Virus record (IMG/VR): IMGVR_UViG_3300047409_000384
Location: 1 to 48,565 of that record
Length of the DNA stretch: 48,565 nucleotides
Source: a virus
Direction: 5' to 3' (one strand)
Every line of letters starts with the position of its first letter. Position 1 is the stretch's first letter. The notes under the pieces are model-generated. The model saw only the letters and a list, made by a program, of their open reading frames with translations, did not search any database and was not told the origin of the DNA. Positions 8,819-16,798 of the stretch are shown piece after piece. A program made the translations under genes and the position numbers.

Positions 8819-10116
8819 TGACCGTGATGGGAACGCCGTTCGACCGCGTTGTGTGCCCTACGGCCACGCTCGGTACCGGCAATGTCGTAGTCACCGACCC
8901 CGAGCCGCGGTACATGCGCCCCTACGATGCCGGCGTGCGCGATGGCGATCCGGTCACGCTGCTGCTCGAGGAAGGCAGTGATTTTGAACTATCAGAAGCC
9001 ACGGCCAGTAATTGCACAGCACAGAGTTGCACGTTCGCGCGCAATGCGGTGCGATACTCTTCGATCGGCGGGGTGGTCAGTCAAGCCAAGCTGAGCTTGA
9101 AGGGCGCGGCGCAAGTCTCTGTCGTTGCCGGCGCTGCCGATCTCAACGTGCATCGCGGTGGCACGATCGACGGCAACATCATCCTCAACGGCGATCTCTC
9201 GATCAGCGGCACGCTCACGGGACCGAATCTCCCGGCCGGACCTCCTGGGCCGCAAGGGCCGCAAGGCGACCCGGGGCCGCAGGGTCAGGTTGGCCCGCAA
9301 GGCCCGCAAGGGTTGCAAGGACCGCAGGGCGCCCAGGGTCAGCCAGGTGTAGCCGGACCGCAAGGCGTGCCGGGGGCGGCATCCACCGTTCCCGGTCCAC
9401 AGGGTCCGCCCGGGCCTACGGGGCCCGCTGGTGCGGATTCCACCGTTCCTGGTCCTCAGGGGCCGGCAGGGGCAACTGGCGCACCAGGAGCCACCGGAGC
9501 CCCAGGGGCGACGGGCCCGCAGGGGCCAAAGGGCGACAAGGGCGATGCTGGCAGCGCTGGCACAACGGGCCCGCAAGGCCCGGTTGGACCGGCAGGGCCG
9601 ACTTCCGTCAGCGCCAACGCTGGAAACCTAGCCAAGCTCGGGACCGACAGCCTCATCTACGTTCCGAACACTGGTCCGATCAAAGGCGTGACCGACGGAA
9701 GCGATGCTGCTGCGGGCATGGTGGGCGAGGTTATCTCGTCTACTAATTTTGGCGGAATCGCCTTGACCACGAACGTGTCGATTAACGTCACCTACATAAC
9801 CCTGTCACCTGGCGACTGGAACGTGGGCGGGGTGGTTATCTTTTCGCCGGCCAACACCGGGCCCAATTCCGTCATTGCGGCGCTGAGCCAGACGGCGGCG
9901 ACGTTGCCGTCAGACAACGACGTGGCCACAGGCAAGGCCATCATGCAGCAGATTTGGGCGAGTTCGATGCCTTCGAACAAGACCCAGACAACGCCAACGA
10001 GCCTCATTCGCGTCAACACCAGCACGCCGAAGCCAGTGTATCTGGTGGCGTTCGCGACCTTCGGCGGCGGAACGGTGAGCGTGACCGGCTATATATCTGC
10101 TAGAAGAGTACGATGA
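8818..10116 (+). CDS. collagen-like structural protein 2
   Basis: A 432-residue protein. The N-terminal ~135 residues include a short beta-repeat ([19 protein letters not shown]) of the kind that caps fibre shafts. About 120 residues of Gly-X-Y triplets follow ([16 protein letters not shown] and so on), and then a C-terminal globular domain of about 170 residues that could be a receptor- or surface-binding head. This is the layout of trimeric phage fibres. Unlike the first collagen-like protein, whose triplets are rich in Glu/Arg/Lys, this one uses Pro and Gln, so the two runs probably arose separately. Whether it sits on the head or the tail cannot be told. Confidence 0.8.
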   Translation: MTVMGTPFDRVVCPTATLGTGNVVVTDPEPRYMRPYDAGVRDGDPVTLLLEEGSDFELSEATASNCTAQSCTFARNAVRYSSIGGVVSQAKLSLKGAAQVSVVAGAADLNVHRGGTIDGNIILNGDLSISGTLTGPNLPAGPPGPQGPQGDPGPQGQVGPQGPQGLQGPQGAQGQPGVAGPQGVPGAASTVPGPQGPPGPTGPAGADSTVPGPQGPAGATGAPGATGAPGATGPQGPKGDKGDAGSAGTTGPQGPVGPAGPTSVSANAGNLAKLGTDSLIYVPNTGPIKGVTDGSDAAAGMVGEVISSTNFGGIALTTNVSINVTYITLSPGDWNVGGVVIFSPANTGPNSVIAALSQTAATLPSDNDVATGKAIMQQIWASSMPSNKTQTTPTSLIRVNTSTPKPVYLVAFATFGGGTVSVTGYISARRVR

Positions 10117-10124
10117 GGTAGGCC

Positions 10125-10649
10125 ATGCAATTGCTGCCAATTGTAAAGCGGGTAAGCGGGAACAACTGGCATCCCGGAACTCTTGTTTTTAGAACCGTTG
10201 CTCATGCCCAGGTGGACGATAAGCACTTCGGGTACTTGAGCCAGTTTTGTTGGACATTCATTGGCGAGGGCTATCCGCGCAGGCGAGAAAGAGATCGGTC
10301 AATCTATCTTCATCACGAAGTGTGGAGACTGGAGGGGTTACTTCCGGTGAAGCGATTGGATCATATCGACACCAATGTGCGAAATGCACAGTTGATTAAT
10401 CTCAGGCCAGCTACCCAGTCCGAGAATGTTGCAAATTCAAATCTGCGCAAAGGCTCAATGACTGGATTGAAGGGAGTCAGTTGGTACAAGGACAGAAGCA
10501 AATACGTGGCACGGATCAAGTTTCAAGGAGAGACCGTTCGTCTTGGCGGATTTACCACCGCGGTCGAGGCTGCAAAGGCATATGACATTGCTGCTCTTAA
10601 ATACTTCGGACCATTTGCTTTGACCAATGAATCCTTGGGGCTCTTGTAA
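10125..10649 (+). CDS. HNH homing endonuclease with AP2 domain
   Basis: A 174-residue free-standing homing-type nuclease. The HNH core shows YLHHEVWRLEGL and VKRLDHIDTNVRNAQLINLRPATQSENVANS. The C-terminus GLKGVSWYKDRSKYVARIKF ... GGFTTAVEAAKAYD is an AP2 DNA-binding domain, a common partner of HNH nucleases in phages. It is inserted in the structural operon 8 bases after the fibre gene and is richer in A+T than its neighbours, which supports recent mobile arrival. It has no expected role in virion assembly. The ATG at 10125 follows GAGGTAGG. Confidence 0.88.
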   Translation: MQLLPIVKRVSGNNWHPGTLVFRTVAHAQVDDKHFGYLSQFCWTFIGEGYPRRRERDRSIYLHHEVWRLEGLLPVKRLDHIDTNVRNAQLINLRPATQSENVANSNLRKGSMTGLKGVSWYKDRSKYVARIKFQGETVRLGGFTTAVEAAKAYDIAALKYFGPFALTNESLGLL

Positions 10650-10679
10650 TGAACATCCTTGCTCGCCGAGTCCGATGAT

Positions 10680-11123
10680 ATGACCGACGTCCGCGAGGCT
10701 ATCCTCGATCGCCTGCTCGAGGTGGTCGCAGGCATTCCGAATATTCGCTGGGCGCAACGCAACAATACCGACGTTCCGCCCGACCAGTTTCCGGCCGGCA
10801 TTGTCTTCGATGCTGACGAGCAAAGTAACGGCGCGGACGACATAACGTCGGGGCGGCCGGCAAAGCGGTCGTACATTACGCAGATGACGCCGCACATCGT
10901 CATCATTGAGCAGGCAAACGCAGCAGGGACAGAACTATCCGTATTCCGACGAGAGGTGATCAAGCGCGTGGTGAACGACGCCACGATTACAGCGCTCGTC
11001 GGGACGAATGGGGCCGTCCGCTATCTCGGTGATCAGACTGACTTCGGCTGGGGCCGGTCGCTGCAAGGTGCGCTGGTCGTTGACTTCGTCTTCAAATATT
11101 CACTCAAGATAGAGGAGCTATAA
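10680..11123 (+). CDS. probable tail terminator/completion protein
   Basis: A 147-residue protein starting MTDVREAILDRLLEVVAGIP and ending FGWGRSLQGALVVDFVFKY. This alpha/beta pattern with a beta-rich end is typical of siphophage tail terminators, which cap the tail tube and bind the connector. The ATG at 10680 is preferred over an in-frame TTG at 10659; the ribosome site is weak. It lies immediately before the tail tube gene, as expected. The assignment rests on pattern and synteny. Confidence 0.72.
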   Translation: MTDVREAILDRLLEVVAGIPNIRWAQRNNTDVPPDQFPAGIVFDADEQSNGADDITSGRPAKRSYITQMTPHIVIIEQANAAGTELSVFRREVIKRVVNDATITALVGTNGAVRYLGDQTDFGWGRSLQGALVVDFVFKYSLKIEEL

Positions 11124-11128
11124 AGGCC

Positions 11129-11689
11129 ATGCCCGTGTCACCGAGTATTCAAAACTATCACATCGGCAAAGGTATCGTATCGTTCAAGGAGGATGGCGCC
11201 ACCGCCTTCCTCGATCTCGGCAACGCACCGTCGTTCATATGGACGCCGACGATCGCAAAGAAAGAGCACTTTTCGAGCAGAGAAGGGATCAAAGTCAAAG
11301 ACTTCACCGCAATCACTCAAGTCGGCGCGACAATCAAGATGACGCTCGACGAAATCAACGCGCCGAATTTGGGCATATTTACTCTGGGCGAAGTCGGGGC
11401 TCCCGACGTTGACGGTAGCGTTGCTGTATCTGCTTTCAAAAAGACCGAGATCGCCGGGATCATCAAAGTCGAGGGCACCAACGATGTCGGCCAGCACGTC
11501 GACTTCACCGGCCGCATCTCGGTTAATCCGAGCGGCGATTTCAAGCTCATCACCGACAGCGACGACTTCACGACATTGGAGATCGAGGCCGAGGTGCAGA
11601 AGGATGACACCACCGGAGACTTCGGCGTGTTCACCGTCCACGAGCCGGCGGGCGGCCTAACCACCCATAAGGTGCGGGCGCCTGCTTGA
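11129..11689 (+). CDS. major tail tube protein
   Basis: A 186-residue tail tube subunit. The sequence alternates beta strands (GKGIVSFKEDGATAFLDLGNAPSF, IKMTLDEINAPNLGIFTLGE, VDFTGRISVNPSGDFKLI) in the way of lambda gpV/HK97 gp6-type tube proteins. It follows the terminator by 5 bases, with GAGGAGC at 11112-11118 as ribosome site, and precedes the assembly chaperone. This order is conserved in siphophages. Confidence in the call is high. Confidence 0.85.
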   Translation: MPVSPSIQNYHIGKGIVSFKEDGATAFLDLGNAPSFIWTPTIAKKEHFSSREGIKVKDFTAITQVGATIKMTLDEINAPNLGIFTLGEVGAPDVDGSVAVSAFKKTEIAGIIKVEGTNDVGQHVDFTGRISVNPSGDFKLITDSDDFTTLEIEAEVQKDDTTGDFGVFTVHEPAGGLTTHKVRAPA

Positions 11690-11701
11690 AGGAGCTGATA
11701 T

Positions 11702-12172
11702 ATGGCCGACTTGTTGGATATTGCGCCATCGACCGCAAGTGCGGTTGTCAGGATTCAAGGCCAGCGGCTGGTTGTGCGCGGATTGAATGCGTCGGCAACG
11801 GCGCTGCTGGCATCGCGATTTCCAGAGCTGAGAAAGGTGTTCAGCGGTGGCTCCAATGACATCGTCGGACTGCTGATCGAGTTATGCGGATCGTCTATCG
11901 GCCCGATCATCGCCGCCGGCTGCGGTCATCTCGGTGATGAAAAATACGAACAGCAAGCCAGCGGGCTGCTGTTGGAAGAACAGGTGGAGTTGTTGACGGC
12001 AATTCTGGGACTCATGTTCCCAAACGGAGTCGGCTCTTTCGTGGAGAAGGTGACCACGCTCATGGGCGGCGGGGCGGGCGAAAGAGCAAAGACAGTCAAA
12101 ATGCGCTTGAGGAAATCGCCATTAACATCACAGCCCTCATCCGCCGAGGATTCCCGCCAGACTTTGCAATGA
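11702..12172 (+). CDS. tail assembly chaperone, zero-frame product
   Basis: A 156-residue G-type tail assembly chaperone, which would hold the tape measure in a soluble form during tail assembly. The N-terminal ~120 residues form the conserved domain, ending LLTAILGLMFPNGVGSFVEKV. The last ~35 residues of the zero frame look non-conserved (shadow-like). The frame at -1 carries a well-formed coding sequence to 12321. The start ATG 11702 has AAGGAG at 11689-11694. It sits between the tube and the tape measure, the standard place for a frameshifting G/GT pair. Confidence 0.8.
   Translation: MADLLDIAPSTASAVVRIQGQRLVVRGLNASATALLASRFPELRKVFSGGSNDIVGLLIELCGSSIGPIIAAGCGHLGDEKYEQQASGLLLEEQVELLTAILGLMFPNGVGSFVEKVTTLMGGGAGERAKTVKMRLRKSPLTSQPSSAEDSRQTLQ
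12019..12025 (+). promoter_or_regulatory. candidate -1 ribosomal slippery heptamer
   Basis: CCCAAAC is in register with the zero frame as C CCA AAC, a perfect X XXY YYZ site for a -1 shift. The -1 frame is open from here to the TGA at 12319-12321. The chaperone domain seems to continue past the site in the zero frame (NGVGSFVEKV), so a later, non-canonical site near 12070-12090 cannot be excluded. Confidence 0.5.
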
Positions 12173-12321
12173 TGCTGACCCCTCGTCAGATCGATGCTTA
12201 CCTTGAGTTCAGCGATAAGCTCGACCGCATTGAGCGGGCAAATAATCTGCAGATCATCGCCATCGGCGCGCAGGGCAACAAGGAAGCAATCGAGAAGAGG
12301 CTTAAGGAGTTGGGCGGGTGA
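12019..12321 (+). CDS. tail assembly chaperone, -1 frame extension (GT-type)
   Basis: The C-terminal part made after a -1 frameshift from the chaperone gene. The -1 frame encodes NALEEIAINITALIRRGFPPDF, MMLTPRQIDAYLEF and an acidic/basic helix ending IEKRLKELGG. This resembles the short T domains that follow tail chaperones in alphaproteobacterial phages and gene transfer agents. No ribosome site stands before the internal ATGs at 12169 and 12172, so translation by frameshift is more likely than a separate start. The first ~25 residues after the heptamer are Arg/Gly-rich and may act as a linker. Confidence 0.65.
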   Translation, partial: PKRSRLFRGEGDHAHGRRGGRKSKDSQNALEEIAINITALIRRGFPPDFAMMLTPRQIDAYLEFSDKLDRIERANNLQIIAIGAQGNKEAIEKRLKELGG

Positions 12322-12328
12322 GCTTCCA

Positions 12329-12853
12329 TCAAAGTTTCCCCGCTTCAATTGTTGCATTGCGAACGCTTTGGGACGCAACATCGACTGTGCAGCTATATTT
12401 GATGGGCATCCAATTACCGAGACCGTTTTTGGCCTCGGCCTCGTCGCCGAGTAGACGGATGGTTCCGTCTTCGGCAACACGAGAACTAAATCGCGTATAA
12501 CTCAAGAGGAATGCAGCATTTTGACCAGAGTTCTTGCCCCAAAAAATACCGGGCGCCCGAATTTCATATTTTATGAGCCGATAGAGTTCTTTGCCGCACT
12601 CATAGCTCATCTTTCTTTCGATGTAGCGGAAATATTCTTGGCCGACATCCTCGCCGATCTTAGGGGTTGGCGGCAGTTGTGGTGGCTGTGGTGGTTGCGT
12701 GGAATCGACGTTCGTTTTCTTGCTTTGCAGGAGGCGCTGGCGGACCTCGGCCGTGAAGGCCGCATCCGGAGACGGCATCTTTTGCTGTGCGGCTGCGACA
12801 AGCGGCGCGAATATTCCGCCGACGACAATGCTAACTGCGAGCATCTTTCTCAT
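12329..12853 (-). CDS. secreted protein, moron inside the tail operon
   Basis: A 174-residue protein on the opposite strand to the late operon. A clear signal peptide (about 1-22: Arg/Lys start, hydrophobic core, ending in a run of Ala) is followed by a Pro/Gln linker and a globular part with two Cys (SYECGK and KYSCTVDV). Its ribosome site GCAGGAG lies just before the ATG at 12853. It is less GC-rich than its neighbours and separates the chaperone from the tape measure genes. This is the classic picture of a moron, a gene expressed from the prophage to change the host envelope. The function is unknown. Confidence 0.8.
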   Translation of the reverse strand: MRKMLAVSIVVGGIFAPLVAAAQQKMPSPDAAFTAEVRQRLLQSKKTNVDSTQPPQPPQLPPTPKIGEDVGQEYFRYIERKMSYECGKELYRLIKYEIRAPGIFWGKNSGQNAAFLLSYTRFSSRVAEDGTIRLLGDEAEAKNGLGNWMPIKYSCTVDVASQSVRNATIEAGKL

Positions 12854-12940
12854 TGTGCTCCTGCCTCTAATTGGTTTTGTCTTTCAGCAGATTTGCGCAG
12901 GTGCCCGGGGCCGGCGCAAAGGGAAAGAGTTGGCATTTCC

Positions 12941-12966
12941 CGCCAAAAGTTGTTTTTTGGCGCCAA
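12941..12966. promoter_or_regulatory. hairpin/palindrome upstream of the moron and the tail gene
   Basis: CGCCAAAA at 12941-12948 pairs with TTTTGGCG at 12955-12962. A 10-bp palindrome TTGGCGCCAA overlaps it at 12957-12966. It lies between the divergent moron (12853, minus) and the next tail gene (12973, plus), where an operator for the moron promoter or a stop for late transcripts would fit. The choice between these is open. Confidence 0.45.
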
Positions 12967-12972
12967 TCTGAC

Positions 12973-13515
12973 ATGAAGCTCATTTTCTCGGCGCAGGAAG
13001 CGGTCCTCGACCGGCTCATGAAGGAGATCGCGCGGGACATCGACGAGGCCAGGGCGGGCGCGGTAAAGGACGCTGCTGCATTTGCGGTGGCGCAGGGCCG
13101 GGCCAATATCGCGGCGGCCGGGTTCCCGGCACGTTGGCGAACAGCGCTGCAGTCGAGATTTTTCCCAAATAAGGGCGGCGATCCGGCGGCGCTGATCTTT
13201 GATACCATCCCGTTCGCGGGCGTGTTCGAGCGCGGGGTCACGATCCGGGGTCGGCCGCTGTTGTGGTTGCCGCTGGAGCGGAATCTGCCCGCAGTCATCC
13301 GCTCACCGCGCCAATACGGCCGCAAGCTGGTTTCGGTAAATGTCGCTGGGAAGCCGCCGCTGTTGTTCGATGCCGGCAACCGAAGTCTCGGGCCGCTGTT
13401 CGTCGGTGTGCCGCAAGTCACCATCCGCAAGCGATTGGATTTGTATTCTATCTTCGCACTGGCTGCAGGGCGCATGACTGAGTTCTATGAACAGCGGATC
13501 AAGGGCAGGGGCTGA
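12973..13515 (+). CDS. conserved tail protein before the tape measure
   Basis: A 180-residue protein of unknown function. The N-terminal ~45 residues are helical (AVLDRLMKEIARDIDEARAG). The rest has RGRPLLWLPLERNLP and a short C-terminal helix. Genes of this size and pattern (possibly the DUF6441 type) commonly precede tape measure genes in alphaproteobacterial siphophages, so a role in tail assembly is likely. The ATG at 12973 is the first in frame after the moron promoter region; a longer frame upstream lacks support. Confidence 0.65.
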   Translation: MKLIFSAQEAVLDRLMKEIARDIDEARAGAVKDAAAFAVAQGRANIAAAGFPARWRTALQSRFFPNKGGDPAALIFDTIPFAGVFERGVTIRGRPLLWLPLERNLPAVIRSPRQYGRKLVSVNVAGKPPLLFDAGNRSLGPLFVGVPQVTIRKRLDLYSIFALAAGRMTEFYEQRIKGRG

Positions 13516-13521
13516 CCGTCG

Positions 13522-16413
13522 ATGGCCAACACGATAAGCCAGCGCATCAGCCTTGAGGGCTCGGAGGACATCCGCAAGAAGCTGGAAGATCTCGGCAAGG
13601 CCGGCGAGAAGTCGTTCAAGCAGATCAGCGACGCCGCTTCGAATGTTAAGGTTGATCCGGCACGAGTAGACCAAACCAAGCAGGCATTCGATCGCCTCGG
13701 TGCCGCAGGCGCGCAACTGGGAGATCAATTCAAGGGGCTGGCCGAAAGCGTCGTCTCGTTCGGAAGCCGCGGTGTAAAGTCGGCCCTCGATGTCGCGTCC
13801 GGATTGCAGCAAACCGCGGCCGCAGCGGAACAGGTCGGGAGTGCAATCGGGCAGGCCTCGCAACAGATCGCGGTTTCCGGCCAGTCGGCCAGTCAGCGAC
13901 TTATTTCAACCGCCACCGCGTTCAAGATTGCTGCCGCCGGCATTGTTGGCGCCATCGCTGCCATCACCAACGCTCTAACCAAGGGCGCGGTAGAAACCGG
14001 GTCCACTATCGCCGACCAAGCCGAGAAATTGAAGATACCCACTGAGCAGTGGGTAGAGCTGCGCAAAGCCATTGCTGGCTCGGGTGTATCCAACGAAGAT
14101 TTTGTAAAATCAGCAGACACGGCCAATAAGCAACTCGACAAGATGCGGGATGAGCTCAAGGGAGTATTCCAGGAATTCGATTTCGGTGGGAACAAAGTCA
14201 CTGTCGTCAGCGGTTCACTATCGAAGGCAACCGGCGACTTGGCGAAGCTGTTTCGTGACCTCGGCCTCAACATCAATTCACTCCGAACTGGTGATAACGC
14301 CGCCGTACTGCGCGAGCTTGCGACGGCCATTAGCCGGATGCCGGATGCCACGAAGCAGGCCGCAGCAGGCGTGAAATTATTTGGCGAGAACTGGAAGGAA
14401 GTGATCAAAGTCCTGGCTACTGCGCCGGGTGCGATTACCGACCCGCTCAAGGCCTCGCGCGAGTTGACGGCAGAGCAGGTAGACACGGCAAAAAAAGTCA
14501 AGGAAGCGTGGGATGATCTTGGCAAGGCCGTCCGCGCCACCAGAGATCAGATCGGCGCGCTGTTTCTGGGTGGTGCATTGGGTCGAGCTGAATGGCTGAC
14601 AAACCTGGTCGACGGCACACGGGAGTTGCTGAAAAACTGGCTCGGGTTGTCCGAGGTAGAGAAAGGGGGATTCCTCGAAAACCTTGCCAGCGGTCCGGCG
14701 GAAACCGCGTTCAAGGTTTTGGTCGCGCTCGGCAACCAGTTGGCCGGGATTTGGCGCGACGTCCTGGTCCCGGCTGGTGAAATGATTGCGGGAATTATCG
14801 GGCAGATCGCCGACAATCTTGAGGGAGTAAAATCAACCGACATAGCGGCATTTTTCATAACTGCGGCGATTGCCGCCACCGGGTTGGCGATCGCGCTCAA
14901 GGGCATCCAAGTGGTGCTGACACCATTCTCGCTGTTGATTTCGTTGTTCTCCGGGTTCGGGCCCATCTTGATTCCGCTCATCGCTCTGGTGGCGCTGTTC
15001 TGGGATCAGATCAAGGAGGGCGCCACCAAGGCGATGGACTTGATCCCAAATGCAATATTGGGATTCAAGCAGGCGTTTGCGGCGCTGTTTGCGGGCGACT
15101 TTCAATCATTCTGGGGGCTGTTCGCGGCTTCGGCCGATGTCGCGTTCCGCACTATCAAGCAGTCTATTTTGCAGTCTGAAGGAGTACTTGGCGACTTCAT
15201 GCGGGCGATCACCGGAGAGGGCGCGGTACAGACTCCTTGGGTGAAAGAGTTTGTTGACTCCATCAAGGAGATTGCCAAGGAATTGCCGGCGGCGATTGGC
15301 GTGATCATTATTGCTTTTCTCGCCCTGCGCCGTGCCGGTGTAGCTCTCGCGCCGATCATGTCTCGCATATTCGGGACGGAGATCTCTGGTACGGGAGCGA
15401 TCCTGTTGACACTCATCGGATCGATGACGGGAGCACTGCAGGCGTTGGCGTCGGTGGCTACGGTCGTGGCGTCGGCATTCACTGCCTTCGGAGTTTCCTT
15501 CGGTATCTTGGCCACAATCGTCGGCGGCCCATGGGCCTTGGTGATTGTGGCAGCACTTGCGGCGATTGCTGCGGCATTGGCTGCGCTCATCATCTATTGG
15601 CCGGAAATAAAACAGGCTGCGATAGATGCAAGCAACGCCATTGAAGCAAAGTACAGGGCACTCAAGGCCTTCATTGATGAGTGGGTCACGACGCCGGTTG
15701 CGAACGCCTGGGGCTGGATCAAGGACACATGGAACGGTCTCATTGCGTGGGTCAACCAAAAGGTCGCCGAGGGGAAGGCCTTCATTAATGAGTGGGTCAC
15801 GACGCCCGTCGAGAATGCCTGGGGCTGGATCAATCAAAAATGGGATGAGATTATCGGCTACATCGGCACCAAGGTCGAGCAGGGCAAGCAGTTGGTTCGT
15901 GACTGGGTTACGACGCCCGTCGCGAACGCCTGGGGCTGGATCAAACAAAAATGGAATGAAATGCTGGCCTCGTTGGGCTTCGGCGGCGGCACACCCGCGC
16001 CTGCGGACGGCAACATTTCTGGCAATGCCCGCGGCGGTCTGATCGGCGGGCGGGGCACCGGGACATCCGACTCGAACCTGTCCTGGGTATCGCGCGGGGA
16101 ACACATCATGCCGGCGCATGCGGTGGCGCAGCCGGGCGTGTTGGCGTTTCTGGAATCGCTGCGACACTCGGGCGGCAACCTGCGCGCTGTGCTCGACGGC
16201 ATGGGCCGCTTCGCGCTCGGTGGCATGGTGCGCGCGCCAATCTCGATTCCCGCTTTTGCCGGTGGCGGCATGAACCATGTCACCATCAACTTCCCAGGGT
16301 TGCCCGAGATCACCGGCCTGCGCGCCTCATCGGGAGTGGTCGATGAATTGCGCAGGGCCGCTGCACTGTCACAGGTCCGAAGCGGCGGAAGAAAACCAAG
16401 TCGGTATAGCTGA
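13522..16413 (+). CDS. tape measure protein
   Basis: A 963-residue tape measure, which sets tail length and is ejected with the DNA. Coiled-coil regions at the N-terminus (SEDIRKKLEDLGKAGEKSF) are followed by several hydrophobic helices (for example around 445-500 and 595-690, AAFFITAAIAATGLAIALKG, ALVIVAALAAIAAALAALI), three 37-residue repeats, and a Gly-rich C-terminus. At about 1.5 angstrom per residue the tail would be near 145 nm. It starts 6 bases after the previous stop. The identification is firm from size, position and composition. Confidence 0.92.
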   Translation: MANTISQRISLEGSEDIRKKLEDLGKAGEKSFKQISDAASNVKVDPARVDQTKQAFDRLGAAGAQLGDQFKGLAESVVSFGSRGVKSALDVASGLQQTAAAAEQVGSAIGQASQQIAVSGQSASQRLISTATAFKIAAAGIVGAIAAITNALTKGAVETGSTIADQAEKLKIPTEQWVELRKAIAGSGVSNEDFVKSADTANKQLDKMRDELKGVFQEFDFGGNKVTVVSGSLSKATGDLAKLFRDLGLNINSLRTGDNAAVLRELATAISRMPDATKQAAAGVKLFGENWKEVIKVLATAPGAITDPLKASRELTAEQVDTAKKVKEAWDDLGKAVRATRDQIGALFLGGALGRAEWLTNLVDGTRELLKNWLGLSEVEKGGFLENLASGPAETAFKVLVALGNQLAGIWRDVLVPAGEMIAGIIGQIADNLEGVKSTDIAAFFITAAIAATGLAIALKGIQVVLTPFSLLISLFSGFGPILIPLIALVALFWDQIKEGATKAMDLIPNAILGFKQAFAALFAGDFQSFWGLFAASADVAFRTIKQSILQSEGVLGDFMRAITGEGAVQTPWVKEFVDSIKEIAKELPAAIGVIIIAFLALRRAGVALAPIMSRIFGTEISGTGAILLTLIGSMTGALQALASVATVVASAFTAFGVSFGILATIVGGPWALVIVAALAAIAAALAALIIYWPEIKQAAIDASNAIEAKYRALKAFIDEWVTTPVANAWGWIKDTWNGLIAWVNQKVAEGKAFINEWVTTPVENAWGWINQKWDEIIGYIGTKVEQGKQLVRDWVTTPVANAWGWIKQKWNEMLASLGFGGGTPAPADGNISGNARGGLIGGRGTGTSDSNLSWVSRGEHIMPAHAVAQPGVLAFLESLRHSGGNLRAVLDGMGRFALGGMVRAPISIPAFAGGGMNHVTINFPGLPEITGLRASSGVVDELRRAAALSQVRSGGRKPSRYS
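15667..15999 (+). repeat. three 111-bp in-frame repeats in the tape measure gene
   Basis: Copies begin at 15667, 15778 and 15889. Each encodes 37 residues around EWVTTPVANAWGWI (EWVTTPVENAWGWI and DWVTTPVANAWGWI in copies 2 and 3). Gain or loss of a copy would change tail length by about 5.5 nm. Confidence 0.85.
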
Positions 16414-16414
16414 A

Positions 16415-16798
16415 ATGCCTGCCTATACGTTGCTCGCGATCGACGGCATCGACTTTTCTCAGTACGCCGTGCGCGGGATCACCATGACGCTCGCGCCGAT
16501 CGACCAAGCAGCGGCTTTGGCGCGCGATTGCCGCGGCGAACTCGCTGATATCTCGCTTGCACAGTTCCGACAATACAAGGTCAGCATCACCTGCACCGAC
16601 CATGAAGCCCCCGAGCTGACCGATGCGTGGCCAGGCACGGACATCACTATTACCTGTATTCCTGGCCTCGGTGCTGCCAACACGACCGGCGACGTGTTGA
16701 CCATTCTCGCCAAGGTGACGGCTTGGAATACATCGCGCGACGAGTGGGCGGCCGAGGTTGCGTGGACGCTTGAGGCACAGCAAAGGGTTATCGCCTAA
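16415..16798 (+). CDS. minor tail protein, unknown family
   Basis: A 127-residue, mostly beta protein (YTLLAIDGIDFSQYAVRGI, YKVSITCTDHEAPELTDAW). The start ATG 16415 lies one base after the tape measure stop and the stop overlaps the next ATG (TAATG), so it is part of the tightly packed tail operon. Position directly after the tape measure fits a distal tail or tail-tip component. No motif was recognised. Confidence 0.65.
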   Translation: MPAYTLLAIDGIDFSQYAVRGITMTLAPIDQAAALARDCRGELADISLAQFRQYKVSITCTDHEAPELTDAWPGTDITITCIPGLGAANTTGDVLTILAKVTAWNTSRDEWAAEVAWTLEAQQRVIA

